Shown here: one piece after another, positions 1 through 8,445 of the stretch | Numbering within the stretch: position 1 is the stretch's first letter | How the letters are laid out: every line of letters begins with the position of its first letter | Source: JADJLQ01 sp964405735 | GTDB taxonomy: Bacteria; Bacteroidota; Bacteroidia; Chitinophagales; Saprospiraceae | DNA length: 38,135 bases | Reading direction: 5' to 3' | Assembly (NCBI GenBank): GCA_964405735.1 | Contig: CAYOPD010000034.1 | Coordinates: forward strand, 1 to 38,135 | Notes under the pieces: model-generated | What the model saw: the letters and a program-made list of their open reading frames with translations, nothing else | Told to the model about the DNA's origin: nothing | The model's database searches: none | Program-made: the position numbers and the translations under genes

Positions 1-320
1 ACTTCTTATTTTTTGGTCCCCTAATTTAATAATTCCTGCATTCTGTCATACACCCGGGGTGTCTAAGTCCGTTTGTATATGAGTTTAAAGTCGTAATTTT
101 AATATGTCAGAAGACAATTTGCATTTTTCCTTTTTTTGACCGAGATTTTATCAGCTTGGTCTAATATCTCCACGAAGCCAACCCAATTGTTGCCAACGTC
201 TTTATTTACACATCATTATTGCGTATATTCCCCTATATCAGCACTGTCGATATAGAATGAAGGCCAGTTAATAGCCCAAGGGTTACCTTAAATCCTTTTT
301 AATAAATAATCTGAGCAGCC
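1..320. other. AT-rich non-coding stretch
   Basis: No convincing coding region, RNA gene or terminator is visible in this 320-base, AT-rich segment at the window edge. It lies downstream of the minus-strand sugar isomerase-like gene. Short T-runs are present, but none follows a clear hairpin. Confidence 0.6.
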
Positions 321-1172
321 TTAGACCAAATACTTCTTCAACAACCCAATCCCCTGCTTTATCTCCTCCCTTCCACTGCTCTCAATCCCCCACCAGCCGG
401 AATATCCACCTTCGCGGCTCATTTTGATCATTTTGGCTGTCAGTTCTTCCGTGGGCTGATTGCGGTAGGACATACCTTTGGCCCAGGGCAGGGTCTTTTG
501 CAGATAGGCCACATTGTCAAAATCCTTGCTGGGACTGCGCCAGTCGGGATAGGTGCCGAATTTGGGATTGTCCACTGCTTTCATCAGGTCCGCCATCCAG
601 TCGGGATCGTTGGAAACGCCTCCGTGGTTTTCAATCACAATGCTGATGCCGGAAGGTTTGGAATAGTCCAGCAGCATATTGTAGGCTTCCGTGGCCCATT
701 TGAGCGCTTCTTTTTTATCGGCGTCTTTGGGCCCGCGGCAATTGGTACGCACGGCGTGGCAGCCGAGGTAATGGGCGATATCCACCCATTTGCGGTGATT
801 GATGTCAAATTGTTTCCTGCCTTCTTTGGTGTCGGCGGCTCCGTCCCCTTCATCATCCACCATCACCAGGACCATGGTGACTCCCTGGTCGGCCGCATTT
901 TTCTTGAGCTTCTTCAGATACCCTTCGGTGGGCACCTCAAACAAGGTATTCACAAATTCAATACCGTTGAGCCCAAAATCCTCCCGGGCAATGCGGGGGA
1001 AATCCAGGTTTTTCCATTTTCCGGCCCGGATCTCGTCGACCAGGGCCCATTGAGCGAGGGAAATATCGTCTTTCATGGCAGATGTTTTTAAGGGATTTAA
1101 GTCAATGGAGGTGGGCAGGATCATACCGGCCGTCCCCAGTGCGGTGGTTTCTAAAAAGGTTCTTCTTTTCAT
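321..1172 (-). CDS. Tat-exported TIM-barrel sugar phosphate isomerase/epimerase-like protein
   Basis: This 283-residue protein resembles the AP endonuclease 2/xylose isomerase-like TIM-barrel superfamily, annotated as sugar phosphate isomerase/epimerase. It begins with a Tat-like signal (KRRTFLE, residues 2-8, then a hydrophobic stretch to about residue 20), so it is probably periplasmic. Barrel landmarks are VIENHGG near 179-185, the TYPDWR loop near 207-212 and a C-terminal WWGIESSG near 260-267. E181, D210 and E264 are plausible metal ligands by position, which is inference. Length is normal for the family. The Gfo/Idh/MocA oxidoreductase lies 100 bases upstream on the same strand, and the two families often act together in processing unusual sugars or inositols. 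The intervening bases carry an inverted heptamer repeat. Substrate is not predictable. Confidence 0.85.
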   Translation of the reverse strand: MKRRTFLETTALGTAGMILPTSIDLNPLKTSAMKDDISLAQWALVDEIRAGKWKNLDFPRIAREDFGLNGIEFVNTLFEVPTEGYLKKLKKNAADQGVTMVLVMVDDEGDGAADTKEGRKQFDINHRKWVDIAHYLGCHAVRTNCRGPKDADKKEALKWATEAYNMLLDYSKPSGISIVIENHGGVSNDPDWMADLMKAVDNPKFGTYPDWRSPSKDFDNVAYLQKTLPWAKGMSYRNQPTEELTAKMIKMSREGGYSGWWGIESSGREEIKQGIGLLKKYLV

Positions 1173-1190
1173 GATATTAGTTTTATGTTA

Positions 1191-1272
1191 TCAGCTATCG
1201 GCGGTCAGTGGTCAGCGATCAGCAGTTTTGTAATCAATAAGCTGATAGCTGACTACTGATTGCTGACTACTG
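1191..1272. repeat. Inverted heptamer-type intergenic repeat (GGTCAGT / CTGACTA)
   Basis: The left arm reads as heptamers GGTCAGT, GGTCAGC, GATCAGC from about 1203. The right arm reads CTGATAG, CTGACTA, CTGATTG, CTGACTA from 1242. The arms are inverted relative to each other around a short AT-rich centre. The outer arms pair perfectly over nine bases (TCAGCTATC at 1191-1199 with GATAGCTGA at 1244-1252). The repeat fills the gap between two minus-strand genes. A related TGACCAC heptamer array closes the window at 38114-38135. Confidence 0.75.
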
Positions 1273-2784
1273 TTACATCTCCCATCCCTTCCTGTACTCC
1301 CTGTAAAAATACTTATTTGCATCTTCATGATTTGTGATTTTCATCGTGGCGGAATCATAAAGCAGTTTTTTCCGCGCACGGAGGGCAACGGCTCCAAGCT
1401 GTATGGTCTCGGTCACAGGTCCTGCATACAAAAAACTTCCCGGTGACTGGGTCTTATTTATAAATGCGTCGATCCAGGTGTCGTTACCCCTGGAAGTGGT
1501 TTCCGCGGAGGCAGGCTGGCCATTGGAGACCTCCTTCATCTTTTCCTCGGGCAGGAGGCGGGGACGTTCTCCCCGGAATCCGGCCAGGATCTTGCCCTGG
1601 TCACCCACGATCAGCATCCCTTCCCTTTCCAGCCCTGCTTCTCCCAACTCGTCGGGGGTGGCGGGGCGGATGCCGCCGTCGTACCAATAGAGGTCAAAGG
1701 CCGGAAGGCGGGGTTGTACGGGGAATTTGAATCTGACGGAACAGGAATAAGGGAAGGCCACATCATTCTGCACGGTTTTACACACCTGGTCTTCTACCGT
1801 GCAGGTCGTAGTCCCCATGGCCTCTACGGAATAGGGGGCGGTTTCAATACCGATGGTCAGGAACAGGGGCCAGAGGCTGTAATGGCCCATATCCGCGATA
1901 CTGCCCCCACCGAAGTCGTACCAGCCACGGAATACATTGTGGGTATAATTGGGATGATAGGGCCGGTCGGGTACGCAACCCAGCCATAAATCCCAATTGA
2001 AACCTTCCGGCAGCGGAGGTGTATCTTTTGGATTGGAAGTCCACTGCGGCCATTGGGGCCGGTTGGACCAGTTGTGGATTTCTTTCAGATTGCCAATCCG
2101 CCCCTGGCTGATCCATTCATTGATGGTGTCGAGCCCGGTGCGCCGGGACCAGGCCAGGAGGTGGCTGCTGACCCCGGTTTCTTTGGCAGTCTGGATCACA
2201 AGGCGGGCTTCGTACATGCGGTTGGCGAGGGGTTTGTGGATCACCACATGTTTTCCTTTTTTCATCGCGGCCACGGATATATAACCATGGAGGTGATCGG
2301 GAGTCATGATCTTGACCGCGTCGATGTCTTTCTCTTTTTCAAGCAGTTCCCTGAAGTCTTCATAGGAGGCGCAGTTGTGGTTGGTGGTATTGTTGACCTT
2401 GTTATAATATTTGTCCACCAGTTCCTTGCCGATATCCCGGCCCCCGGGAATTCCTTTAAAATGTTCACCCCAGGAATTGTCCCCCAATACTTTACGGATC
2501 CCGTTGCGAATGCCGTGGGTGGACCAATCGAGATAATTGGTGCTTAATTTATTGGGATCACAGACCGTAGTGATCTGGAGTTTCGGGTTGGTGATCAAAT
2601 CACACATTTCCCGCAAGCCCTGGGTGCCGCAACCGATATAGGCCAGGTTGAGTTTATCACTGGGGGCAAGGAAACCCGGCCCTCCGAGAGTATGGCGGGG
2701 TACGATATGAAATGCCATGGCGCTGAGAGAAGCGGTAGAGGCCTGACCAATGAATTGCCGGCGGTTGATGGATTTCTTTTTCAT
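1273..2784 (-). CDS. Tat-exported Gfo/Idh/MocA family oxidoreductase
   Basis: This 503-residue NAD(P)-dependent sugar oxidoreductase-like protein has a twin-arginine signal (INRRQFIG, residues 6-13, then a hydrophobic segment), so export by Tat with bound cofactor is likely. The Rossmann glycine motif is GCGTQG (51-56), followed by an acidic strand end (VCDP, 74-77). TPDHLHG (161-167) and VIHKPL (181-186) mark the conserved interface. The usual EKP motif reads HKP here, as seen in several exported Bacteroidota members by my recollection. The C-terminal half, with WDLWLG, GGG and ADMGHY, fits the alpha/beta Gfo/Idh/MocA C-terminal domain. It is longer than the typical 330-400 residues, as is common for the Tat-exported branch. 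Neighbours suggest extracytoplasmic sugar modification. Substrate is unknown. Confidence 0.9.
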   Translation of the reverse strand: MKKKSINRRQFIGQASTASLSAMAFHIVPRHTLGGPGFLAPSDKLNLAYIGCGTQGLREMCDLITNPKLQITTVCDPNKLSTNYLDWSTHGIRNGIRKVLGDNSWGEHFKGIPGGRDIGKELVDKYYNKVNNTTNHNCASYEDFRELLEKEKDIDAVKIMTPDHLHGYISVAAMKKGKHVVIHKPLANRMYEARLVIQTAKETGVSSHLLAWSRRTGLDTINEWISQGRIGNLKEIHNWSNRPQWPQWTSNPKDTPPLPEGFNWDLWLGCVPDRPYHPNYTHNVFRGWYDFGGGSIADMGHYSLWPLFLTIGIETAPYSVEAMGTTTCTVEDQVCKTVQNDVAFPYSCSVRFKFPVQPRLPAFDLYWYDGGIRPATPDELGEAGLEREGMLIVGDQGKILAGFRGERPRLLPEEKMKEVSNGQPASAETTSRGNDTWIDAFINKTQSPGSFLYAGPVTETIQLGAVALRARKKLLYDSATMKITNHEDANKYFYREYRKGWEM

Positions 2785-2789
2785 GATGG

Positions 2790-2848
2790 GATGAATAGGA
2801 TTAGTAGGATGAATAGGATTAGTAGGATTAGTAAGGATTAGTAAGGAT
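2790..2848. repeat. Tandem GGATnnnTA repeat, 9-10 base period
   Basis: GGAT recurs at steps of 9, 9, 9, 9, 10 and 10 bases with spacers GAATA, TAGTA or TAGTAA. The repeat lies between the M28 peptidase and the oxidoreductase gene on the minus strand. It belongs to the same family as the repeats around the gap at 15127 and at 15790-15885. Confidence 0.8.
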
Positions 2849-2859
2849 AAATATTGAGG

Positions 2860-5091
2860 TCAGGATTTTAGTTTTAATAAAGTTAAGGTTTTATTGATTT
2901 CAGCGGTGTATCCCGTCAGGGTCTTGCCCAGGATTTCAATATGTTCCTGGGCTTCCCGGTAATTCCTCTCTTCGATTCCCTCCCGGACTCCCGGCAGGGT
3001 CTTTACTCCATAGCCCGTGTAATAGCCCGGTGCATAGATCTGGTGCTTGTACCAGGGCCTGCGGGGAAGGCCTTCAGGCTGCAACAGGCTTTTTTCGATT
3101 TGATAAAGCAAGCGATTCAATTCTTTTTGTTTGTCCGGAGCAAGGCTCAAAGCCGCACCTGCCGATTTCTGAAATTCTTCCGCGCTGTTTTTTAATTGAA
3201 CCAGGGCATTTTCCAGGTTGCTGAAATTGAGGTAGGGGACCAGGTCTTTCGGGCCGGGAACAACATAGGTAATGTTGGGATCTTTGGCCAATTGGTAGAG
3301 GTTCTCTCCGAGTATTTTATTTTCGATTTCGGTATTCGTGCGCATCTGGTCAATCAGGGTTTTTAATTCCCCCGCATATTCGTGAATGGTTTTTGAAAAC
3401 TGGTTGAATTCAAATGGCAGCACATCCGCATTGGCCAATCGCATCATCAGGCGGCCCGTGGTCTTGGATAAAGCCACCCCATATTGAAAACCGGGATCTT
3501 TAAAGCGGGTAAAATGAGTATAAGTATCATAAATAGTATGATATTCCCCACCGCCTCCTTCCCCGCCAAAAGCGAGGTTCATGGAAGGAATGCCCAGAAA
3601 CTGCAAGAAACCGGACCAGTCTGAACCGGCTCCCAGGGCGGACAGGCGGATGGTTTTGTTGCCAAGCAGTTTTGACCGGCCTGCAGGATCGGCATCGACC
3701 AGGGCTTTGGCATATTTCCTTTCTTTGATGCTCACCCCCGTCTGCGGATCCATGACCTGGTCGGCGACTTCATTAAAAAAGGCTTCCAGGGTATGCGATC
3801 CTCCCGCACCGATAAATCCACGGCTGTTACCATCGGTATTGATATAGGCTACCGCTTTTTGGCGCAGTTCCTCCTGGTGGTGTTCCGTCCATTCTACTGA
3901 ACCCAGCAGGGCGGGTTCTTCACCATCCCAGGCGCAATAGACCAGGGTCCTTTTGAGTTTGAGTCCTTTTTTCACCAGGGCGCCGATGGCTCTTGCCTCG
4001 TCCATTTCGGAGACCATGCCGCTGATGGGATCGGCCGCTCCGTTGACCCAGCCATCGTGGTGGTTTCCCCGGATGATCCATTCGTCCGGGTATTCGCTGC
4101 CGGGCAATTTGGCAATTACATTATAGAGGGGTTTGAGGTCCCAGTTGAATTCAAGTTTCATATGTACCTGTTCCCCGCTGGGTCCTGCGTGGTAGGTGAT
4201 GGGCAGGGCGCCTTTCCAGGCATCGGGCACCACAGGCCCTTTGAGCGATTGCAGGAGGGGCAGGGCGTCTTCATAGGAGATGGGGAGGACTGGGATCTTC
4301 ATGATGGTGATGGCTTCTTCGCGGCTCAGTCTTTTGGCCTCTTTGACCGCCCCAATGCCCGGGGTGAGCGGATCTCCGGGATAAACCGGCATATCCATGA
4401 CGGAACCCCTCTGTACTCCATGGCCCGGTTTATAAGCTCCTTCTGGATACACATCGCCCCGTTTGTATCCATCGTCTTCGGGATCGGAGTAAATCAGGCA
4501 TCCCACCGCACCGTGTTCATAGGCCACTTTAGGCTTTATGCCCCGCCAGGATCCGCCGTATTTGGCAATGACGATCTTGCCCTTTACATCCACCCCCATG
4601 CGGGCCAGTTCTTCGTAATCGGCCGGTATGCCCCGGTTTACAAATACCAATTGAGCGGTGACGTCCCCGTCCGCGGAATAGGCGTTATACGGGGGCAGTT
4701 GTTCGCTTTTCTGGCTGGTGTATCGGTCTTCCGGCAAAGGCGTTTCGTCCAGTTTCAGTTTATAGGGTTTAGGGCCCAGCAATTCAACCAGCCTGGTTTT
4801 GGGTGTGGGGAAAAGCACCTGATATTCTTCAAGCTGGGCCTGGTATCCCCAGGACCTGAACAGGTTGACCATGTAATCGGCATTGGCCTTTCCCTGGGGT
4901 GAGCCTACATGGTGGGGCCGGGAGCTCAAAAACCGCATCCAGGTATCCTGGTCTTTCCCGTTGAGTTCGGCATCAAATTGTTTTTCCCATTCGAGCTGGG
5001 ATTTTGCACGGGTTTCGGAAAAGCCCATGATTTTCTGCTGGGCCGAAGTCAGATAGGGGGTGAGGCATAGCAAGAGGATCCATCTTTTCAT
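2860..5091 (-). CDS. Secreted M28 family metallopeptidase (glutamate carboxypeptidase II-like)
   Basis: The 743-residue protein has an N-terminal signal peptide (cleavage near TSA-QQ, residues 16-19). It shows the three-part layout of the GCPII/transferrin-receptor branch of family M28. A PA-like protease-associated insert spans about 145-300, the peptidase core about 320-560, and a helical dimerisation-like domain about 600-740. Expected di-zinc residues are visible: H344 in GNHHDGW, D354 in AADPISG, the catalytic base E391 and ligand E392 in WDGEEPALLGS, D420 in INTDG, and H518 in EYHTIYDTY. All ligands are present, so it should be an active amino- or carboxypeptidase in the periplasm or outside the cell. 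The start was chosen because it gives a clean signal peptide. It may be co-transcribed with the two downstream minus-strand genes, although repeats separate them. Confidence 0.93.
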   Translation of the reverse strand: MKRWILLLCLTPYLTSAQQKIMGFSETRAKSQLEWEKQFDAELNGKDQDTWMRFLSSRPHHVGSPQGKANADYMVNLFRSWGYQAQLEEYQVLFPTPKTRLVELLGPKPYKLKLDETPLPEDRYTSQKSEQLPPYNAYSADGDVTAQLVFVNRGIPADYEELARMGVDVKGKIVIAKYGGSWRGIKPKVAYEHGAVGCLIYSDPEDDGYKRGDVYPEGAYKPGHGVQRGSVMDMPVYPGDPLTPGIGAVKEAKRLSREEAITIMKIPVLPISYEDALPLLQSLKGPVVPDAWKGALPITYHAGPSGEQVHMKLEFNWDLKPLYNVIAKLPGSEYPDEWIIRGNHHDGWVNGAADPISGMVSEMDEARAIGALVKKGLKLKRTLVYCAWDGEEPALLGSVEWTEHHQEELRQKAVAYINTDGNSRGFIGAGGSHTLEAFFNEVADQVMDPQTGVSIKERKYAKALVDADPAGRSKLLGNKTIRLSALGAGSDWSGFLQFLGIPSMNLAFGGEGGGGEYHTIYDTYTHFTRFKDPGFQYGVALSKTTGRLMMRLANADVLPFEFNQFSKTIHEYAGELKTLIDQMRTNTEIENKILGENLYQLAKDPNITYVVPGPKDLVPYLNFSNLENALVQLKNSAEEFQKSAGAALSLAPDKQKELNRLLYQIEKSLLQPEGLPRRPWYKHQIYAPGYYTGYGVKTLPGVREGIEERNYREAQEHIEILGKTLTGYTAEINKTLTLLKLKS

Positions 5092-5178
5092 ATCTCGTTT
5101 GATTGTTGTGATGAATAAACCTAAGGAATATTTGGAAGATAGGGAGGTTGAGGTTGAGGTTGAGGTTAAGGTTAAGGT

Positions 5179-5278
5179 NNNNNNNNNNNNNNNNNNNNNN
5201 NNNNNNNNNNNNNNNNNNNNNNNNNNNNNNNNNNNNNNNNNNNNNNNNNNNNNNNNNNNNNNNNNNNNNNNNNNNNNN
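5179..5278. other. Scaffold gap, 100 N
   Basis: Exactly 100 Ns, the conventional placeholder for a gap of unknown size. The left flank is a GGTT-type hexamer tandem, so the assembly probably broke inside a longer simple repeat. Confidence 0.98.
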
Positions 5279-5376
5279 GGAGATAGCGTAATTTTGGAGG
5301 CTGACTAAAAAGGCTCCCACAACGACACAAAGTTTTTAAAACAATTTTGCGCACGGAGACTTGGAGTTCACGGAGG

Positions 5377-5394
5377 TTGGCCCGTGTGGGCCAA
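5377..5394. repeat. Perfect 7-bp hairpin (TTGGCCC / GGGCCAA)
   Basis: TTGGCCC, loop GTGT, then GGGCCAA form a perfect stem-loop. It is followed by A-residues rather than T on the plus strand, and on the minus strand the T-run precedes the stem. It is therefore not a standard intrinsic terminator in either direction. Confidence 0.5.
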
Positions 5395-5468
5395 AAAGTA
5401 CAACAACCATCTGCACATTTGTTTCCCATTTTCGCAAGCTCCTGAGATTGAGGTGGAGCAGGAGTCCG

Positions 5469-5549
5469 CCACCCACCTCCCGCTCCCGAGGCCTAAGCAT
5501 CGGGTCGCTGGACACCACCCACTACCCGCCACCCACCACTCACTCACCA
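5469..5549. repeat. CCACCCA-type degenerate heptamer repeat
   Basis: Two blocks read in register as heptamers: CCACCCA, CCTCCCG, CTCCCGA (5469-5489) and CCACCCA, CTACCCG, CCACCCA, CCACTCA, CTCACCA (5515-5549). The strict 7-base step without a coding frame resembles the short tandemly repeated sequences described in cyanobacteria. Confidence 0.65.
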
Positions 5550-5577
5550 CCACGATAAATCGAAATATTCTATTTTT

Positions 5578-6741
5578 ATGAAAAAAAAGGAGATGAAAAG
5601 AAAACTTAGAATGGGCATGGTTGGCGGCGGACGCGGAGCATTTATCGGGGGAGTTCACCGGATCGCCGCTGCCATGGATGGATTGATTGATCTGGTATGC
5701 GGCGCTTTTTCAGCAGACCCGGAAAAGTCAAGGGCCTCGGGGGCTGACCTGATGTTGCCGGCCAACCGATGTTACGGGTCCTTTGAAGAGATGATCCTGA
5801 CAGAAAAAAGCCTGCCTGACGATATCCGGATGGATTTTGTATCGATCGTCACGCCCAATCATATGCATTACGAGCCGGCCAAACTGGCCCTGGACAAGGG
5901 TTTTGATGTGATCTGCGACAAACCCCTGAGTTTTACTATGGATGAGGCCCTGGACCTGGAGAAAACCGTGGCCTCCACCGGCAGGGTCTTTGCCCTGACC
6001 CATAATTATACAGGGTACCCGATGGTCAAACAGGCAAAAAAAATGATTGCCGACGGCAAGCTTGGAGCCATTCGTAAAGTCGTGGTGGAATATCCCCAGG
6101 GCTGGTTGACCAATAAGGAAGAAGACATGAATTATAAACAGGCCATCTGGCGCACCGATCCCAAACAATCAGGGATCGCAGGCGCCATGGGCGATATCGG
6201 CACCCATGCTGAAAACCTGGCCGAATACATCACCGGGCTCCGCATTGAAGCCCTGTGCGCGGACATCAGCATTTTTGTACCGGGTCGCCTGCTCGATGAC
6301 GATGGCAATGTATTGTTACACCTGGATAAAGGAGCGAAAGGAATCCTTTTTGCAAGTCAGATCTCGGCAGGGGAAGAGAACAACCTCCGGATCCGGGTTT
6401 ATGGAGAGCTTGGTGGCCTGGACTGGTCCCAGCAGGAACCAAACAGCCTGATCGTAAAATGGCATGGAAAGCCCATGGAGATCTACCGTACCGCGGTTGG
6501 AGACCTGTACCCGGAGACCAAGGCCCACTATCGCATTCCGGCCGGTCATCCTGAAGGTTACCTCGAGGCATTCGCCAATATCTACCGCAATTTCGCCATG
6601 GCGGTGATTGCAAAAAAGGAAGGCAAAAAGCCGGATCCCATCTATGATTTTCCCACTGTCCAGGACGGCGTAAGGGGCATGCAGTTCATCCAGCGCGTTA
6701 TAGAGAGTGGAAAAAGCAATCAGAAATGGGTGAAATTTTGA
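5578..6741 (+). CDS. Gfo/Idh/MocA family oxidoreductase (cytoplasmic)
   Basis: This 387-residue NAD(P)-dependent oxidoreductase has no signal peptide. The dinucleotide-binding loop is VGGGRGAFIG (15-24). TPNHMHY (92-98) and VICDKPLSF (111-119) give the conserved active-site/interface motif, with DKP replacing the usual EKP. The C-terminal half, with GDIGTHAEN near 205, carries the likely catalytic region. Downstream in-frame ATGs at 5593 and 5608 are possible starts. 5593 would yield a more typical N-terminus and follows an AAGGAG, but that motif is too close to it to serve as a normal ribosome binding site. The CotH gene starts 44 bases downstream and is probably co-transcribed. The protein is only distantly similar to the Tat-exported paralogue at 1273-2784, so the two are not a recent duplication. 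Substrate is unknown. Confidence 0.92.
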   Translation: MKKKEMKRKLRMGMVGGGRGAFIGGVHRIAAAMDGLIDLVCGAFSADPEKSRASGADLMLPANRCYGSFEEMILTEKSLPDDIRMDFVSIVTPNHMHYEPAKLALDKGFDVICDKPLSFTMDEALDLEKTVASTGRVFALTHNYTGYPMVKQAKKMIADGKLGAIRKVVVEYPQGWLTNKEEDMNYKQAIWRTDPKQSGIAGAMGDIGTHAENLAEYITGLRIEALCADISIFVPGRLLDDDGNVLLHLDKGAKGILFASQISAGEENNLRIRVYGELGGLDWSQQEPNSLIVKWHGKPMEIYRTAVGDLYPETKAHYRIPAGHPEGYLEAFANIYRNFAMAVIAKKEGKKPDPIYDFPTVQDGVRGMQFIQRVIESGKSNQKWVKF

Positions 6742-6785
6742 GGGCTGCCGCAAACCATTCATTTAAGATCAGGTTACATCGCACC

Positions 6786-8441
6786 ATGACCAAGTTCCGG
6801 ATTGCAGTCTGGGTGGCTTTATTCAGTGCTCAAATTGGTATTGGGCAGTCTGTGCATTTTCAAACTTCCAACCTGCCTATTTTCATCATCAACACCCAGG
6901 GGAATACCATTGCCGATGAACCCAAGATCCTGGCCGATCTCGAGATTATTTATAATGGGCCGGGAAAACCGAATTCACTCAATGACTCCAGCCGGCATTT
7001 CCGCGGAAGCATTGGAGTAGAATACCGGGGCTCTTCTTCACAGATCCTTTCCCCGAAAAAACCTCTGGGATTTGAGACCAGGAAGGAGGACGGCGAATCC
7101 AACCTGAATGTCGGCCTCCTGGGCATGCCGGAAGAAAACGATTGGATCCTGCTGGCGCCTTACAGTGATAAATCCCTGATGCGCGATGTACTTATTCATC
7201 ATGTCGCGAGGCAAATCACCCCTTACTCCTCAAGGACGGCCTTCTGTGAATTGGTAACGAACGGCCAGTACATGGGTGTTTATGTCCTGATGGAAAAGAT
7301 CAAAAGGGATAAAGGCAGGGTTAATATCCGAGACCTTGAACCCAAGGACCTCAGCGGAGACAAGCTGACCGGCGGATATATCCTGAAGATCGACAAGACC
7401 ACCGGCAGCAATCCGGTGGGCGGCTTTGATTCAAAATTCCGTTCCGGCAACGGGAATAATCCAAGGCCCACCTTTTACCAATATGAACATCCCGAAGTCC
7501 AAGTACTGACTGACGAACAAAAAAACTATATCCGCAACCTGGTACATGCATTTGAAGCTTCTTTTGTGCAACCGGATTACACCGATCCGGTCAACGGCTA
7601 CCGCAAGTGGGTGGATGAAGAATCGCTGATCCAGTTTATGATATTAAACGAATTGGCCAATAATGTGGATGGATACCGGCTGAGCACCTTTTTGTATAAA
7701 GATTCAGACAACCGGAACAAAAAAATACATTTCGGGCCTGTCTGGGATTTTAACCTGGGTTTTGGCAACGCCAACTATTGCCAGGGAGGATCCAGTGAAG
7801 TATTGGCCTATGAATTTAATAACCGTTGCCCGTCAGACCACTGGCAAATTCCTTTTTACTGGAATTACCTGCTTCAGGATTCCCTGTATAATGAAAACCT
7901 TTTCAAAAAATGGTCAGAATGGAGGAAGACCATTTTATCGGAACAAAAATTAATGGCGGCAATTGATTCGATGTCCGCCCTGCTGCAGGAGGCCCAGGGT
8001 CGAAACTTCCAGCGGTGGAATATCCTTTCCCAATATGTCTGGCCCAATGCCTACATCGGAGGTTCTTTTTCAAATGAAATACAATACCTGAAAAGCTGGC
8101 TTTCCAAGAGGCTGGTTTATCTGGACGGGGTATTTAAACAGGCAACCCTGCCCAGGTATTATCCAGAGCGTTTTTTTGAACCGGTGGTTTTTCCCAATCC
8201 TGCCTTCCGGGGACAGGAGGTCAACTTCAAGTATTATATTCATGACTACGACCAGATCCGGATAGAGGTTCATGATATCCTGGGACGGCGGATGTTCCAT
8301 CTTGAAGATGGAGCCCATTTCAGCGGCACCAATCAATTGAAGAGCGCAGCCCTGATTCTGCCCTCAGGCATCTATGTCTATAATATTTATATCGAAGGGA
8401 ATAAAACTGCTTTTCGAACAGGCAAAATTTTAATACAGTAG
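6786..8441 (+). CDS. CotH kinase-like protein with T9SS C-terminal sorting domain
   Basis: The start at 6786 gives a 551-residue protein with a clean signal peptide (MTKFRIAVWVALF, cleavage near GIGQ-S). An earlier in-frame ATG at 6726 would overlap the previous gene and bury the signal. The body matches the CotH family, relatives of Fam20C secretory kinases. Landmarks are a VEYRGSSS strand near 79, a LMRDVLIH helix near 134, NELANNVDGYR near 288 and the metal-binding-like GPVWDFNLGFGN near 317. The last 85 residues (FPNPAFRGQ near 468, GRRMFHL, and a C-terminal IYVYNIYI strand) form a type A T9SS sorting domain. A cell-surface or secreted protein kinase is therefore the best reading. The kinase activity is inferred from family knowledge. 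It sits between an oxidoreductase and a hydrolase on the same strand. Confidence 0.88.
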   Translation: MTKFRIAVWVALFSAQIGIGQSVHFQTSNLPIFIINTQGNTIADEPKILADLEIIYNGPGKPNSLNDSSRHFRGSIGVEYRGSSSQILSPKKPLGFETRKEDGESNLNVGLLGMPEENDWILLAPYSDKSLMRDVLIHHVARQITPYSSRTAFCELVTNGQYMGVYVLMEKIKRDKGRVNIRDLEPKDLSGDKLTGGYILKIDKTTGSNPVGGFDSKFRSGNGNNPRPTFYQYEHPEVQVLTDEQKNYIRNLVHAFEASFVQPDYTDPVNGYRKWVDEESLIQFMILNELANNVDGYRLSTFLYKDSDNRNKKIHFGPVWDFNLGFGNANYCQGGSSEVLAYEFNNRCPSDHWQIPFYWNYLLQDSLYNENLFKKWSEWRKTILSEQKLMAAIDSMSALLQEAQGRNFQRWNILSQYVWPNAYIGGSFSNEIQYLKSWLSKRLVYLDGVFKQATLPRYYPERFFEPVVFPNPAFRGQEVNFKYYIHDYDQIRIEVHDILGRRMFHLEDGAHFSGTNQLKSAALILPSGIYVYNIYIEGNKTAFRTGKILIQ

Positions 8442-8445
8442 TGGA

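Larger units (their letters stand above)
5092..5577. other. Repeat-rich intergenic region with scaffold gap
   Basis: This divergent intergenic region holds a (GAGGTT)n/(AAGGTT)n hexamer run (about 5145-5178), 100 Ns, a segment with CACGGAG-type motifs (about 5350-5376), a perfect GGCCC hairpin (5377-5394) and CCACCCA heptamers (5469-5549). No coding region is supported. Open frames crossing the Ns are artefacts. Confidence 0.7.

Noticed and set aside
156..329. Nine-base inverted match TTGGTCTAA / TTAGACCAA
   Set aside because: The arms are more than 150 bases apart and one overlaps a stop codon. Such a short match is expected by chance.
4057..4902. 281-codon plus-strand open frame opposite the M28 peptidase
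   Set aside because: It is the antisense shadow of a conserved peptidase whose zinc ligands are all readable on the minus strand. The translation has no family features.
4973..5320. Open frames spanning the 100-N gap
   Set aside because: They are created by reading through unknown bases and simple repeats.
5377..5394. GGCCC hairpin as intrinsic terminator
   Set aside because: The stem is perfect, but the T-run is on the wrong side for both strands.
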